A stretch of DNA of 64,000 bases from VAZQ01 sp963821505 (GCA_963821505.1 CAWGEH010000037.1:14238-78237); one strand, 5' to 3'. Shown: positions 34,723 to 44,099, counted from the first letter of the stretch. A program made the numbers and translations. Notes: generated by a model not told the origin, from the letters alone.

Positions 34723-35033
34723 AGCCCGGACGAAGGTAATCGGCGCGGTATGTTCGCTTTTGATCCAAATCCGAAGTGCCGGAGCGTCGCAATTACTTCC
34801 GCTTTTAGGTGCAGTGCAGCCGAGATTTGCTCGCTACGAGCTTTTCAGCCCATCGACCCAAAGCGCTCTCAGCCTCTTGGCACTAGCGCTGCTGCCAGTC
34901 ACGAAGGCATTGTCGATTTTGGTCGCCACGCCCCTGCGCTATCCCGGCGCCAATTCTTCTGACAGATCGATTTGGCCTTCGCGCGAGCCTGACGAGCCAG
35001 CGGGTTGCCAATGATCAACGACCACTAGCCCGC
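34723..35033. other. Convergent intergenic gap without visible features
   Basis: It lies between the MFS gene and the HAD/ATPase gene, whose 3' ends face each other. No clear terminator hairpin or reading frame with protein-like composition is visible. Confidence 0.45.
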
Positions 35034-36734
35034 TTAAGTCAACGCATAGCGCCGACACACAGCTTCCTTGACCCGCGTGCGGCTTTCATGAGGATCAAGG
35101 GTTAGGTCAGCTTCGATCTGCGCTGCTTCGCCTGCGAGGTCTTCGTCTTTGATCACGTATCGAAACCAGGCGGAGTAATCCTTGGCACGCAAGTGGTGCT
35201 CCCACGTGGCGTCGTCCACCTCCTGAGCGATCCGTAAGAAACGCAGGAGATTCGGCGCACGCAGATTGAGCGCGTTCCTCGGGCCTCGGAAGTAGAAGCT
35301 CTCCCGCTCGCCCACATTGCCAACGGCGTACTTGCCAGTGTGCCGCTTATGGACTTGCCGTGGCGCCTCGATCAGAACTGCACTTGGCGGCTGACCCGAC
35401 CGAAGCGACCAGAACGCGATCTCGTCATCGACAAGCGTCAGTGTATCTATTAGTGCCGCCGGCATGTTGAGTGCTTTTGCGAATGTCGCCACCGCCTTAA
35501 ACGCAGCGCGACCAAAAGCAAGGACGACGTCAATCGTCCGCAGCACTTCGGTCGCCAGAAATTCAGGACTGGTAGTAATGAAAATCGTGGCCGGAAGACC
35601 CTCCAGCAAGCGATGCCAGGGGCGTCCCGTCGCCGCCGGCAGCAGCTGATGAGCTTCGTCGATCAGCAACCACTGAGGCCGTCCCGTCCTGGCGCGCAGT
35701 TCGGCCACGGGGCCGATCAAGCTGTCAAATAGCCGCTGGCGATCCGATATGTTCAAACCGACTGTATTGATGACGAGGTTAACTCCGGTTTCGCGTACAA
35801 GAGTCAGCGCCTCCTGCGTGGTCGGCGGCATGGAGGCATGTCCGATACATACCGCATGCTGAAGGCTGTCGTAGTCTCCCTCCGGGTCGATGACGCAGAA
35901 CTCGAACTGCTTTTCAAACATGCGTTCGGTGAGCAACGTCGCGAACTTGGACTTGCCGCTCTCTGTCTCCCCGACACTCAGCACGCGACGATCCGGTTCA
36001 AGATAGACCTTCTGCCCTGTTCGGTCGGTGCCCACCAGGAGTCCGTGCCGCGATGGAGGAACGATGCGAGCGTCCTCGCGAATGACCTTCTCGATCAGCT
36101 CGACTACGCCCGCGCCATGATCCGCTGAAAGCTTGATGTCAACTTCATCTCTTATCACCGGCAGGGCATTCGCCACGGCCGCTGCACAGCCGCACAAGCC
36201 AAGGAAGGTGTGATCGTTCTCCGCATCCCCCACGGCGACCACGTTGTGAACCGCTATGTCCAACTCCACGAGAGCCGCCTTCAGGCCTGACGCCTTATTG
36301 ATCCCCGCCGGCAGCACCATAACCGCGCCTTTATTGAAGATGATCTGCAACTCCAGTCCAAGTTCCTGAATGGCGCTGAGCACCGCTGCCTGATGCGGCT
36401 CCCAAGTGGCGACGATCGATCGCCCGACGGAGATCGGTTCGACGTTTCGCTCCATCAGCTTCTCGACCAGGCGAGCTGGGGGTGCTGGCGCAATCACGCG
36501 CTCCCGCTCGGTGGCCGGATCGTAGATGACCGCGCCGTTCTCGGCGACAACAAGATCGAAGATCTTTATTTCCGCAAAGGCATGCGTCAGGTCCGCGATT
36601 TCACGGCCGGTCACAAGTACCAATCGCCGGCCCGTGTCCCTGAATCGCTTTAGGGCCTCAGCGGTGGCTGCATTGACAAAACCATGATCGGCGATCGTGC
36701 CGTCATAGTCGGCGGCTAAGGCAAGAAAGTACAA
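35034..36734 (-). CDS. HAD-type phosphatase fused to a HerA-like P-loop ATPase
   Basis: 566 residues in two parts. Residues 1-220 are a HAD subfamily IIB hydrolase: DYDGT (9-13), VTGR (41-44), NKASG with Lys147 and GDAEND (169-174). Residues 230-566 are a P-loop domain of the HerA/DUF87 kind: GLLVGTDRTGQKVYLEP, Walker A GETESGKSK (255-263), DPEGDYDS and Walker B WLLIDEAHQLL (355-365). It starts with TTG, preceded by GGAG at normal spacing. Phosphosugar or nucleotide hydrolysis coupled to a DNA or protein motor is possible, but no function is known. An FNR-like box lies 130 bp upstream. Confidence 0.8.
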   Translation of the reverse strand: MYFLALAADYDGTIADHGFVNAATAEALKRFRDTGRRLVLVTGREIADLTHAFAEIKIFDLVVAENGAVIYDPATERERVIAPAPPARLVEKLMERNVEPISVGRSIVATWEPHQAAVLSAIQELGLELQIIFNKGAVMVLPAGINKASGLKAALVELDIAVHNVVAVGDAENDHTFLGLCGCAAAVANALPVIRDEVDIKLSADHGAGVVELIEKVIREDARIVPPSRHGLLVGTDRTGQKVYLEPDRRVLSVGETESGKSKFATLLTERMFEKQFEFCVIDPEGDYDSLQHAVCIGHASMPPTTQEALTLVRETGVNLVINTVGLNISDRQRLFDSLIGPVAELRARTGRPQWLLIDEAHQLLPAATGRPWHRLLEGLPATIFITTSPEFLATEVLRTIDVVLAFGRAAFKAVATFAKALNMPAALIDTLTLVDDEIAFWSLRSGQPPSAVLIEAPRQVHKRHTGKYAVGNVGERESFYFRGPRNALNLRAPNLLRFLRIAQEVDDATWEHHLRAKDYSAWFRYVIKDEDLAGEAAQIEADLTLDPHESRTRVKEAVCRRYALT

Positions 36735-36864
36735 GGGTAACTCCGCTGCAACTCCGAACCGACCAATGGCTTAGACGCCGTGCTGTAACGGTCTGACCTA
36801 CTCCGACGTGCTCTTGTGCTCCGCAGGTAGCTTGTCAGCTCAGCCGACACGGGGGCCTCTCCTT

Positions 36865-36878
36865 TTGATCCGGGTCAA
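36865..36878 (-). promoter_or_regulatory. FNR/FixK-like box upstream of the HAD-ATPase gene
   Basis: TTGATCCGGGTCAA, a near-perfect TTGAT-N4-ATCAA palindrome, in the divergent promoter region shared with the DUF2267 gene. Confidence 0.6.
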
Positions 36879-36918
36879 GGGCCATCTTTTGGCGACTGAA
36901 AAAATCAGTCATGCAGAT

Positions 36919-36932
36919 TTGATCCAGATCAA
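36919..36932 (+). promoter_or_regulatory. Perfect FNR/FixK-like box upstream of DUF2267-phoU unit
   Basis: TTGATCCAGATCAA matches the consensus at all ten fixed positions. It lies 98 bp before the DUF2267 ATG. Confidence 0.72.
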
Positions 36933-37030
36933 TGTGCGAACGAGCTTTAGCCCACTCAGAGTTGGCTGCCGGACCAGAATTCCAATCATTCGGAAGGCAA
37001 GCCGTGGGGGCCGATGCAATGGAGAGCACT

Positions 37031-37474
37031 ATGAGCGCGTCAGGCGTCGCCGCACTGGATCACACCATTCAGGAAACCAATAGCTGGCTCAAGGCACTCA
37101 CCGAGCACCTTCATTTCGAGGACCGGCATCATGCTTATAGTGCTCTGCGCGCCGTGCTGCATGCGCTGCGTGACCGGTTGACCCCGGAAACGGCAGTACA
37201 TCTCGGCGCCCAGCTTCCGATGCTGGTGCGCGGGCTCTACTATGAGGGCTGGCACATGGGCGGAAAGCCGCCCAGTGACCGCAACGCACAGGAATTCGCC
37301 GACCATGTTCTGAAGCAGCTGCCGCCCCAGTTCCCCATGGATCCATTGACCGTGACCCGCGGCGTCTTCGAGATCCTCTGGAAGAGGCTCGATCCGGGCG
37401 AGACTGCGAAGGTTATCGACCATCTGCCGCTGCCGCTGAGAACCTTGTGGCCCCAGATCGCCCGACAAACCTGA
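37031..37474 (+). CDS. DUF2267 protein, paralogue 1
   Basis: 147 residues of the DUF2267 family: DHTIQETNSWLKALTEHL, the core AYSALRAVLHALRDRLTPET, LGAQLPMLVRGLYYEGWHMG and VTRGVFEILWKRLDPGETAK. All-helical, soluble; the family has no known activity but is common in stress loci. GGAG precedes the ATG chosen. A second member lies 3 kb away on the other strand. The HicA-like and phoU genes follow, and a perfect FNR-like box precedes it. Confidence 0.85.
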   Translation: MSASGVAALDHTIQETNSWLKALTEHLHFEDRHHAYSALRAVLHALRDRLTPETAVHLGAQLPMLVRGLYYEGWHMGGKPPSDRNAQEFADHVLKQLPPQFPMDPLTVTRGVFEILWKRLDPGETAKVIDHLPLPLRTLWPQIARQT

Positions 37475-37682
37475 TTTCGCCATCCTCGGGCCGTGCAACT
37501 CTCTCGATGTGTTCCTTGCGAATGATGTGGAGAGGGCAACCTGGGTCTCTGCTCTCATTCGCACCCTTCGGTCGTGCGCAGACCGAGATGTGGGCAGCGA
37601 CAGAATGGGACCGGTTCAAGGAGATCGTCCCCCCGAGAACCGGGAGGCCGAGCCTAATCATGCCATCGATGGGAGCACGGCA

Positions 37683-37919
37683 ATGGAAAGCGCGGCATTT
37701 CGAAAATGGTTGACGGAGCAAGGGTGTCGCTTCGATCGGCATGAGCATCAGCAGCGGGGTCAGGGCCACGTCGTCGTAACGGTACACCGGGAGGGCCGAA
37801 AGACGGAGGTCCCCCTAGGGGGCTCGCGCCAGATTCTCGACGCGCGCGTGGTGCGCCGGGCTTGCGAAGAGCTCGGGCTTGATTGGTCTCAACTGCCGGG
37901 CCCGAAAAGCCGTCTGTGA
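37683..37919 (+). CDS. HicA/YcfA-like small RNA-binding protein
   Basis: 78 residues. MESAAFRKWLTEQGCRFDRH, GHVVVTVHREGRKTEVPLGG and VRRACEELGLDW follow the dsRBD-like HicA fold; the His in GHVVV is at the place of the HicA catalytic His. HicA toxins cleave mRNA and pair with HicB, but no hicB is found on either side, so it may be an orphan with another role. GGGAGC stands before the ATG. It ends 17 bp before phoU. Confidence 0.72.
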   Translation: MESAAFRKWLTEQGCRFDRHEHQQRGQGHVVVTVHREGRKTEVPLGGSRQILDARVVRRACEELGLDWSQLPGPKSRL

Positions 37920-37936
37920 GTAAAGGAGGTGTCATC

Positions 37937-38650
37937 ATGATCGAACACACCGCTCGCGCGTTCGATGCCGATTTGCAGGAGCTTGCGCGCAAGATCGGGG
38001 AAATGGGGAGGCTCGACGAAAAGCAAATCGGGGACGCGGTCGAAGCCTTAGTGAAGCACGATATCGCGCTCGCCAGGCAAGTCATAGTTGCAGACGATCA
38101 AGTCGATGCGCGGCAACGGGAAATCGAGGAGAAGGTAGTCGTCACTATCGCGCGTCGGCAGCCGATGGCGGTCGATCTGCGAGAGATTGTCGGAGCGTTG
38201 CGCATCTCCAACGGCCTCGAGCGGATTGGAGATCTCGCCGAGAACGTCGCAAAACAAGTCGTGCTGTTGACCGACGAGTTCCATATCAAGGAGGTAACGC
38301 TGCAGCTCCAGCGGATGGTGCAACTCGTACTCGACCAATTGAGGCGAGTAGTCCAAAGCTATGAACGTCGTGACGTCGCCGCAGCCCTGGAGGTGTGGCG
38401 CAAGGACGAAGAGATCGACGCCCTCAACAGCTCTTTGTTCCGGGAGCTACTTACCTACATGATGGAGAATCCGCGCAATATCACGTTCTGCACGCACCTG
38501 CTTTTTTGTGCCAAGAACCTTGAGCGGATGGGCGACCACGCCACCAATATCGCAGAGACCATCTATTACATCGTCCAGGGGCGCCCGCTCTCATCCGAGC
38601 GTCCAAAGGCAGACATTACCAGCATCGGAGCATTGCCACGGTCCGCATGA
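37937..38650 (+). CDS. phoU: PhoU-family phosphate regulator
   Basis: 237 residues of two PhoU three-helix bundles: HTARAFDADLQELARKIGEM, RRQPMAVDLREIVGALRISN, ERIGDLAENVAKQ, then the second copy ending FCAKNLERMGDHATNIAETI. The metal-binding motifs E/DxxxD are in both halves. PhoU restrains the Pst transporter and PhoR kinase in phosphate signalling. No pst or phoBR genes are nearby, so it is probably a second, stress-linked PhoU. AAAGGAGGT is a strong SD. It lies in the DUF2267-HicA-PhoU unit. Confidence 0.9.
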   Translation: MIEHTARAFDADLQELARKIGEMGRLDEKQIGDAVEALVKHDIALARQVIVADDQVDARQREIEEKVVVTIARRQPMAVDLREIVGALRISNGLERIGDLAENVAKQVVLLTDEFHIKEVTLQLQRMVQLVLDQLRRVVQSYERRDVAAALEVWRKDEEIDALNSSLFRELLTYMMENPRNITFCTHLLFCAKNLERMGDHATNIAETIYYIVQGRPLSSERPKADITSIGALPRSA

Positions 38651-38768
38651 TGGGACTTGGATAGGGCGGGGCGGGGGCACGGACAATGCACTTCGCGACG
38701 ACAAAAAAGAACGGCCGCTTGCCTACGCAAGCGGGCCCAGGGGGTGGAACGGGCGTGGTTTGCGCCTG

Positions 38769-38978
38769 TCACTCCTCGAATGCGGGTGGATCGGACCTGT
38801 TGTTTTCTTCGATGCTTTCCACCGGCTGGTTTTCCTCGGCAGGAATTTCTTCTTGGATCTCCACGGGTTCATCCTCGATAAGCTTCGCTGGCTCATCGAC
38901 GCTCTCGTCGTACGAATAGTGCCGCTGCCGCCGCTTGGGCCCGACTATGACCCACTCGCAACCTGTCGTTAGTTCCAT
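38769..38978 (-). CDS. Small acidic protein (69 aa)
   Basis: 69 residues. A short N-terminal motif (MELTTGCEWVIVGPKRRQRH) is followed by a strongly acidic tail rich in Glu and Pro (EPVEIQEEIPAEENQPVE). AAGGAGA stands before the ATG. It follows the CapA-like gene by 52 bp and probably belongs to the same transcript. No known family. Confidence 0.55.
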   Translation of the reverse strand: MELTTGCEWVIVGPKRRQRHYSYDESVDEPAKLIEDEPVEIQEEIPAEENQPVESIEENNRSDPPAFEE

Positions 38979-39030
38979 GGCACTCTCCTTGCAAGTCGCA
39001 TCTTCGCGGTCGAGCACCGTTAGCTTGATG

Positions 39031-40228
39031 TCAACCCGGCGCAGTATTGGCCAAAGTGGTCGGCTCCCTCTTGTCCGGCCAGGACAGCGCAAGCCGCGTG
39101 TCCGACGTGAGCGCGACACGCGTGCCAAATCTCTGGCTTTCCAGGTCCAGCATCCGCTGAACCCAATCGATATCCTGGATGGACGGACGGACGAGCCTAA
39201 ACTGTCGAATCTGGAGAGGCACGATTTCGAGCGCCGCGAGATCCGTGCTCGACGGGCTGAAGTCGGCGAAGTACATCAAGCCGAGATCATCTCGAAACTC
39301 TTCGTAGCCTCGGATGCCTTCGTAGTCGTTCACGAAATCGCCGCAGCCGTAGAGAATGAGCCGATTTCGGTAGACTTCCACCGCCTTCGGATGATGCGAG
39401 GAATGGCCGTGGATGATGGAAACGTCAGCCCGATCGATGAGCGCATGCGCAAAACGCCGTTGCTCGGCCGGAATTTCATATCCCCAATTGGGGCCCCAAT
39501 GCAGGGAGACGATGATCACATCGCGCGGCTGTCGCACGCGTCCGACCTGATCGGCAATGCGTGTGGCGCTTTTCTCGGACAGCTCCGTCAGGAGGTTGAC
39601 GCCGGCGGATTCTTGCGTGGCAGCCCAACTCCGAGGGGTGCCGCTCGTCACCGCGGCTAGCGAAAAGACCAGTACGCGACATTTGCCCGGCACGTTCAGT
39701 ACCGCCGGCGCGCTCGCTTGCGCGAGATTGCGGCCGGCGCCTGCACTCTTGATCTGCAGATGATCGAGAGTTGCCAATGTGTCGAGCAACCCGGAACGTC
39801 CCCAATCGAGCACGTGATTATTGGCGAGCACGCAGCAATCCATTCCGGCGGCCGCGAGGCAGCCCGCATTCTCCGGAACTCATTCGGTAATTGATGCCCT
39901 TCGGCGCGTAGTCGTCGCTGCGGGTAATGCTTGTTTCGAGATTGATGATTCGGACATCGGGTCGAGTACGGTTGAATTCGACCAGGGCCGCGCCCCAAAC
40001 ATACGAAGGCGCGACGTGGCGCGGAATGGAGCCGTTTGCCTGTTCGGCAAGGCGCACATAGTAAATCGCAGAGCTCGCATAGTCCTCGTGGAGCAGCGGG
40101 TCACAGGGTTGCGGCAATACTTGATCGATGCCGCGCCCCGTCATGACGTCGCCGCATAAGAAATTCGCACCGCCGGCCGTGTCGGCGGCTGAGTTGAAAG
40201 CAATTCTGTAGAGGCGCCCATGAGCCAA
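39031..40228 (-). CDS. CapA-like metallophosphatase-fold protein, apparent +1 frameshift
   Basis: About 399 codons when one extra base near 39877 is removed. The N-terminal part has NFLCGDVMTGRGIDQVLP and VRIINLETSITRSDDYAPKG; after the shift DCCVLANNHVLDWGRSGLLD, VIIVSLHWGPNWGYEIP and VSIIHGHSSHHPKAVEVYRN continue. These are the metal-site motifs (D, NxE, NNH, H-G-HxxH) of the CapA/PgsA family linked to poly-gamma-glutamate. No capB/capC is present. The start is likely TTG. It is nine bp behind the second DUF2267 gene, with which it forms an operon. Confidence 0.82.
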
Positions 40229-40237
40229 CCAGCTGTC

Positions 40238-40657
40238 TCAACTTGGCCAAAGATTGTGCAATGTTTTTGGAGTCGCGGCCTTGGCGTCCTCAAGCTCCGC
40301 TGCAGGCATGTGCACCGCGAGCAAAGCAAATACAGCGCGGGCAACCTCCTCTGTGTCCACAGCAGGGTCGCGATGCACGCCGTCATGGATCCGATCCAAG
40401 AATGCGCTGCGGTTCTCGGCGCGCCGACGCCCGCCAGGATGCCAGCCCTCGTAGTAAAGGCCGCGGAGCAGCGGTGGCAGCTGGGCCCCGACATATACGG
40501 CTTCGTCCCGCGGCAGACAGTCACGCAAGGCGTGCAGGGCTGCGAGCAAAGCCAAGTAACCCCGCTCTCGATCGTGCCAGCCGAGGCGGCACATGAGGTC
40601 ATCGACCCAGTCTTCGGTTGCGCGCACCGATGCGTTGAGCTCTTGAATGGCTGTCAT
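40238..40657 (-). CDS. DUF2267 protein, paralogue 2
   Basis: 139 residues, homologous to the protein at 37.0 kb: MTAIQELNASVRATEDWVDD, YLALLAALHALRDCLPRDEA, VGAQLPPLLRGLYYEGWHPG. Helical and soluble. First gene of the unit DUF2267-CapA-acidic protein. An FNR-like box with one or two mismatches lies 134 bp before it. Confidence 0.85.
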   Translation of the reverse strand: MTAIQELNASVRATEDWVDDLMCRLGWHDRERGYLALLAALHALRDCLPRDEAVYVGAQLPPLLRGLYYEGWHPGGRRRAENRSAFLDRIHDGVHRDPAVDTEEVARAVFALLAVHMPAAELEDAKAATPKTLHNLWPS

Positions 40658-40791
40658 AATCAACCTGGCCTCTGTTGCGAGAATCCGGTCCGGTTAGAAG
40701 CTCATTGGCAGGTACCTTCGCTGCCTTGGCTGTAGACCGCCGGCGTGGCCACCAGCGGAGTTAGCTAATCACGGTCACCGGTATGCTGTTT

Positions 40792-40805
40792 CTGATCCAG
40801 GTCAA
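40792..40805 (-). promoter_or_regulatory. FNR/FixK-like box upstream of DUF2267 paralogue 2
   Basis: CTGATCCAGGTCAA; on the gene strand TTGACCTGGATCAG. It keeps the palindromic core with two deviations. Confidence 0.45.
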
Positions 40806-40884
40806 ATTCGATGGCCCCCTTGGGGAATGCTCCGCGCAACTCCTCAACTTCATGCCCCCTGCGCGAAGATGCGCATCGGTATTT

Positions 40885-41346
40885 CTACCTGCGATCCGAG
40901 CCGTGACGGTTTCTCTCAATCGTGCTGAGCAGGTCGGCCAGTCGCTGTTCGGCGATGGAATCTTCGACCTCGGCAACGACATTCGTGCTTCCCCGTCCGA
41001 CGCGAATGAACTCGTCGTAGAACGTGTCCAAGTCGATCTCTTCTTCGCCTTCACTGGCAGCTCCGTCTTCGAGCACGCGCGGACCGGCCTCATCCTCGAC
41101 GACCACCGTCATACGCCAGCCGTCGCTTGCATGGATGGGCGTAATTTCCAGGCTCGCGATGGTAGCGATTTCGCTCAGGTCCTCGCGTTCCTGGTCGCCC
41201 AGGTGAAGCTCGCCCCGCGATGGAAGGTCGCGTGGTTCCATGGTGCGCTTCGCAAGGGTCGTGAAAGCCAACGGCGCAGTATGACGCTCCGCCATGACCC
41301 ACCGAACGATTTGCTCAGGATCAAGGTCGACGGGGTAGCTTTGCAT
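40885..41346 (-). CDS. Conserved-looking hypothetical protein (153 aa)
   Basis: 153 residues starting MQSYPVDLDPEQIVRWVMAE. It has LAKRTMEPRDLPSRGELHLG, DLSEIATIASLEITPIHASD, a strand pair GWRMTVVVEDEAGPRVLEDG and an acidic segment GEEEIDLDTFYDEFIRVGRG. No catalytic motif was recognised. An FNR-like box lies 58 bp before the ATG, so low oxygen may induce it. Convergent with the preceding DUF2267 unit only in order; it is transcribed alone. Confidence 0.7.
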   Translation of the reverse strand: MQSYPVDLDPEQIVRWVMAERHTAPLAFTTLAKRTMEPRDLPSRGELHLGDQEREDLSEIATIASLEITPIHASDGWRMTVVVEDEAGPRVLEDGAASEGEEEIDLDTFYDEFIRVGRGSTNVVAEVEDSIAEQRLADLLSTIERNRHGSDRR

Positions 41347-41791
41347 TTAGGGTCTCTTCAAAATGATACCAAGAATTAAATGCGCTGTTCTCGACCCACC
41401 GTGATTGACTTGTGTCAAAAATTGAGCGGATCAATCGCCGGATGTTCTATATGGCGTTGATGCACGCATCGCATATGAGGGCTTATGCTGCTGATTGCGT
41501 TGACGGAGTTGGTCGATCGAGAGCCCAAGAGGCTGATGGGCCGCCCCGCCAATGTCTTTACGTGCACCTGGGCGTCTGCCTCGCGCTGGATCAAATCACG
41601 CCGGGGGACCTCCATCCTGGAATGGCATCCGGGGCCAGCGCGGGCGACGGCGGGCAGGCCTGTAATCGATCCAAAACGTTGAGGGAGATCAAAACTCCTG
41701 AGAGCATTTCAAGCGAAGAAACAATCAAGGCGCAGAGCTAGCTACTCGGGAAGCTGTCTCCTCGAAACCCTTCTTAAGCCGGTAACGTGAC
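41347..41791. other. Intergenic region before ftsH
   Basis: Holds the FNR-like box at 41405 and the promoters of the 153-aa gene and ftsH. Two overlapping open frames (41412-41741 and 41485-41682) lack conserved features and strong SD sites and were not accepted as genes. Confidence 0.5.
41405..41418 (-). promoter_or_regulatory. FNR/FixK-like box 58 bp before the 153-aa gene
   Basis: TTGACTTGTGTCAA, a perfect palindrome with TTGAC-N4-GTCAA arms, the form bound by CRP/FNR-type regulators such as FixK or Dnr. Confidence 0.6.
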
Positions 41792-43690
41792 ATGGAACCG
41801 GAAGCCCGCAAGCGCCAGATAGCGATCTGGTACACCGTTGCCGCCGTGATTGGAGTTTTGCTCGTCCAATATTTCTGGGCGAGCTATTCTGAGATCGAGA
41901 CTATTCCCTACAGCAGCTTCCAGCAGCTCCTCAACGACGGGAAAGTCGCCGAGGTGACCGTTGGGGCAGAGTCGGTCCAAGGGGTCCTGAAGGAACCTCT
42001 CCCCAGCGGCAAGCGTGCTTTCTATACGGTGCGCGTCGACCCGCAGCTTGCGGACAGACTTTCCGCCCATGACGTTTTGGTCAAGGGTGCCCCATCCGGC
42101 GGACTGATCGCGACCATTCTGGCCTGGATCGTGCCCGCGGTCATTTTCTACCTGATCTGGACCATGATCTTTCGGCGGGTCGCCGAAAGACAGGGGCTCG
42201 GCGGTCTCATGGCGGTCGGGAAGTCACGCGCCAAAGTCTTCGTGGAAACCGATACGAAGGTGACGTTCAAGGACGTCGCTGGGGTGGACGAAGCGAAGTT
42301 CGAGTTGCAAGAGATCGTCGCATTCCTGCGCGACCCGAAGTCCTACGGGCGCTTGGGCGCGCGAGTGCCGAAAGGCATTCTCCTGGTCGGGCCGCCCGGC
42401 ACCGGAAAGACGCTCCTGGCACGCGCCGTGGCCGGTGAAGCCGGGGTTGCGTTCTTCTCGATCTCGGGCTCTGAGTTCGTCGAAATGTTTGTTGGGGTCG
42501 GGGCTGCCCGCGTGCGGGATCTCTTTGAGCAGGCTCGGCGGGCGGCACCATGCATCATCTTCATCGACGAACTCGACGCCCTGGGTCGCAGTCGCATGCC
42601 AGGCGCATTCGGCGGCATCGACGAAAAGGAGCAGACGCTCAACCAGTTGCTTGCAGAGCTCGACGGGTTTGACCCCCGCGTCGGCGTCATACTCCTCGCT
42701 GCCACCAACCGGCCGGAAATTCTCGATCCGGCTCTTTTGCGGGCAGGGCGGTTCGATCGCCAAGTTCTGGTCGATCGGCCCGATCGCAAAGGTCGCTTTG
42801 AAATCCTCAAGGTCCATGTTCGCAAGGTGCGTCTTGCGCCATCAACCGATCTCGATGCGATTGCAGGTCTCACGACCGGGTTTACCGGCGCAGATATCGC
42901 CAACCTTGCGAACGAGGCGGCGATTATCGCCACACGTCGCAATGGCACGAACGTGACCTTCGACGACTTTGTCGCGGCCATCGAACGAATCGTTGCCGGC
43001 ATCGAGAAGAAGAGCAGGGTATTGAGCCCGGAGGAACGCCGCCGCGTCGCGTATCACGAGATGGGCCATGCCCTTGTTGCATCGAGCCTATCGGGCATCG
43101 ATCCCGTTCAGAAGGTTTCGATCATCCCTCGCGGTGTGGGTGCGCTTGGGTACACGATCCAGCGGCCGACGGAGGACCGCTTCCTGCTGGCCGAAAGCGA
43201 CCTCAAGAACCGGATCGCCGTGCTCATGGGCGGTCGCGCCGCGGAAAAACTCGTGTTTGGCGGCAATGTATCGACCGGGGCAGCCGACGACCTCCAGCGC
43301 GCTACTGAAATCGCCCTGGAGATGGTCACCCGACACGGCATGGACCAGAAAATCGGTCAGCGGACGTATGCAGCGCCTCAGCATCCATTCTTGCCAAGTG
43401 CCCCGGCCGATCGCCTGCAAGCCGCCGAGACAACGGCGCGCGAGATCGACTTGGCGGTGCGCGATATCATTACTCATGCTTTTGACCGTGCGACCGAAAT
43501 TCTTCAGGCGCGATCGCAAGATCTCGACAAGGGCGCGGAATTGCTCCTGACCCGGGAAACCATCACTGCCGACGATTTCCCCGCAATCCGCCCTGCAGTT
43601 GTTAGAAGCGACCTCGATGCGATGCCGCGCCCGGAGGGCCGCGATCCAGTCAATGCCATCCACCAGCAACGAGAAAACGTGGCGCGTTAA
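41792..43690 (+). CDS. ftsH: ATP-dependent zinc metalloprotease FtsH, accessory copy
   Basis: 632 residues. Two membrane helices (IWYTVAAVIGVLLVQYF and ILAWIVPAVIFYLIWTMIF) frame a short periplasmic part. The AAA+ domain has Walker A GPPGTGKT (200-207), Walker B IIFIDE (255-260) and the second region LLAATNRPEILDPALLRAGR. The protease site is HEMGH (422-426). It degrades misfolded membrane and regulatory proteins. It is outside the usual tilS-ftsH-folP-glmM locus and near stress genes, so it is likely a second FtsH in the cell. The C-terminus is slightly short and diverged. Confidence 0.93.
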   Translation: MEPEARKRQIAIWYTVAAVIGVLLVQYFWASYSEIETIPYSSFQQLLNDGKVAEVTVGAESVQGVLKEPLPSGKRAFYTVRVDPQLADRLSAHDVLVKGAPSGGLIATILAWIVPAVIFYLIWTMIFRRVAERQGLGGLMAVGKSRAKVFVETDTKVTFKDVAGVDEAKFELQEIVAFLRDPKSYGRLGARVPKGILLVGPPGTGKTLLARAVAGEAGVAFFSISGSEFVEMFVGVGAARVRDLFEQARRAAPCIIFIDELDALGRSRMPGAFGGIDEKEQTLNQLLAELDGFDPRVGVILLAATNRPEILDPALLRAGRFDRQVLVDRPDRKGRFEILKVHVRKVRLAPSTDLDAIAGLTTGFTGADIANLANEAAIIATRRNGTNVTFDDFVAAIERIVAGIEKKSRVLSPEERRRVAYHEMGHALVASSLSGIDPVQKVSIIPRGVGALGYTIQRPTEDRFLLAESDLKNRIAVLMGGRAAEKLVFGGNVSTGAADDLQRATEIALEMVTRHGMDQKIGQRTYAAPQHPFLPSAPADRLQAAETTAREIDLAVRDIITHAFDRATEILQARSQDLDKGAELLLTRETITADDFPAIRPAVVRSDLDAMPRPEGRDPVNAIHQQRENVAR

Positions 43691-43784
43691 GGGCCGCTCC
43701 ACGCTCGAGAGAGTTTGTCTTCGACCTCAACCTGGGCGGCGCAGACTTCCACTGGCCGCAGCGTCACCCCCATCCTGTTTGAAC

Positions 43785-44036
43785 CTAAATCGACGATGCT
43801 CCGAGGCGCTGAGCTTGTTCCTTGGCCGCCATCAGAATACCGATTGCGAGCGCTTCGAGGGCGCCGCCGATATTCCCCTCAGCGGGCGCAAGCTGTCTCA
43901 TTTGCTCTCCGGAAAGGCCACCCCCGATCGTCACGATCGACAAATCGCCGCCCAGGGCGTTGGCAAGCTCCGCCGCAACGTCAACCGCGCGGTTCGCGCC
44001 AGAGGAACCGTCCGTCGTCACTATGATGTGTCGCAT
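43785..44036 (-). pseudogene. Universal stress protein, N-terminal fragment
   Basis: 83 codons: MRHIIVTTDGSSGANRAVDV, LGGDLSIVTIGGGLSGEQMR and GNIGGALEALAIGIL match the first half of single UspA domains (about 140 residues). The ATP-binding GxxGxGxxxG(S/T) half is missing; a TAG follows LGASSI. An FNR-like box lies 63 bp upstream, so the promoter still looks intact. Could be expressed as a truncated protein. Confidence 0.65.
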
Positions 44037-44099
44037 GCCGTGCCTACCAGGTTTTCGCTAGACTAGAAGTCAGCTCACCACAGCCCTGAAAGTGCTGTT

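Noticed and set aside
37683..37919. A complete HicAB toxin-antitoxin module
   Set aside because: Only the HicA-like protein is visible; phoU follows at once and no HicB-like protein precedes it.
41412..41741. Plus-strand frame before ftsH as a gene
   Set aside because: No SD, no family, overlaps another equally weak frame and the FNR-like box region.
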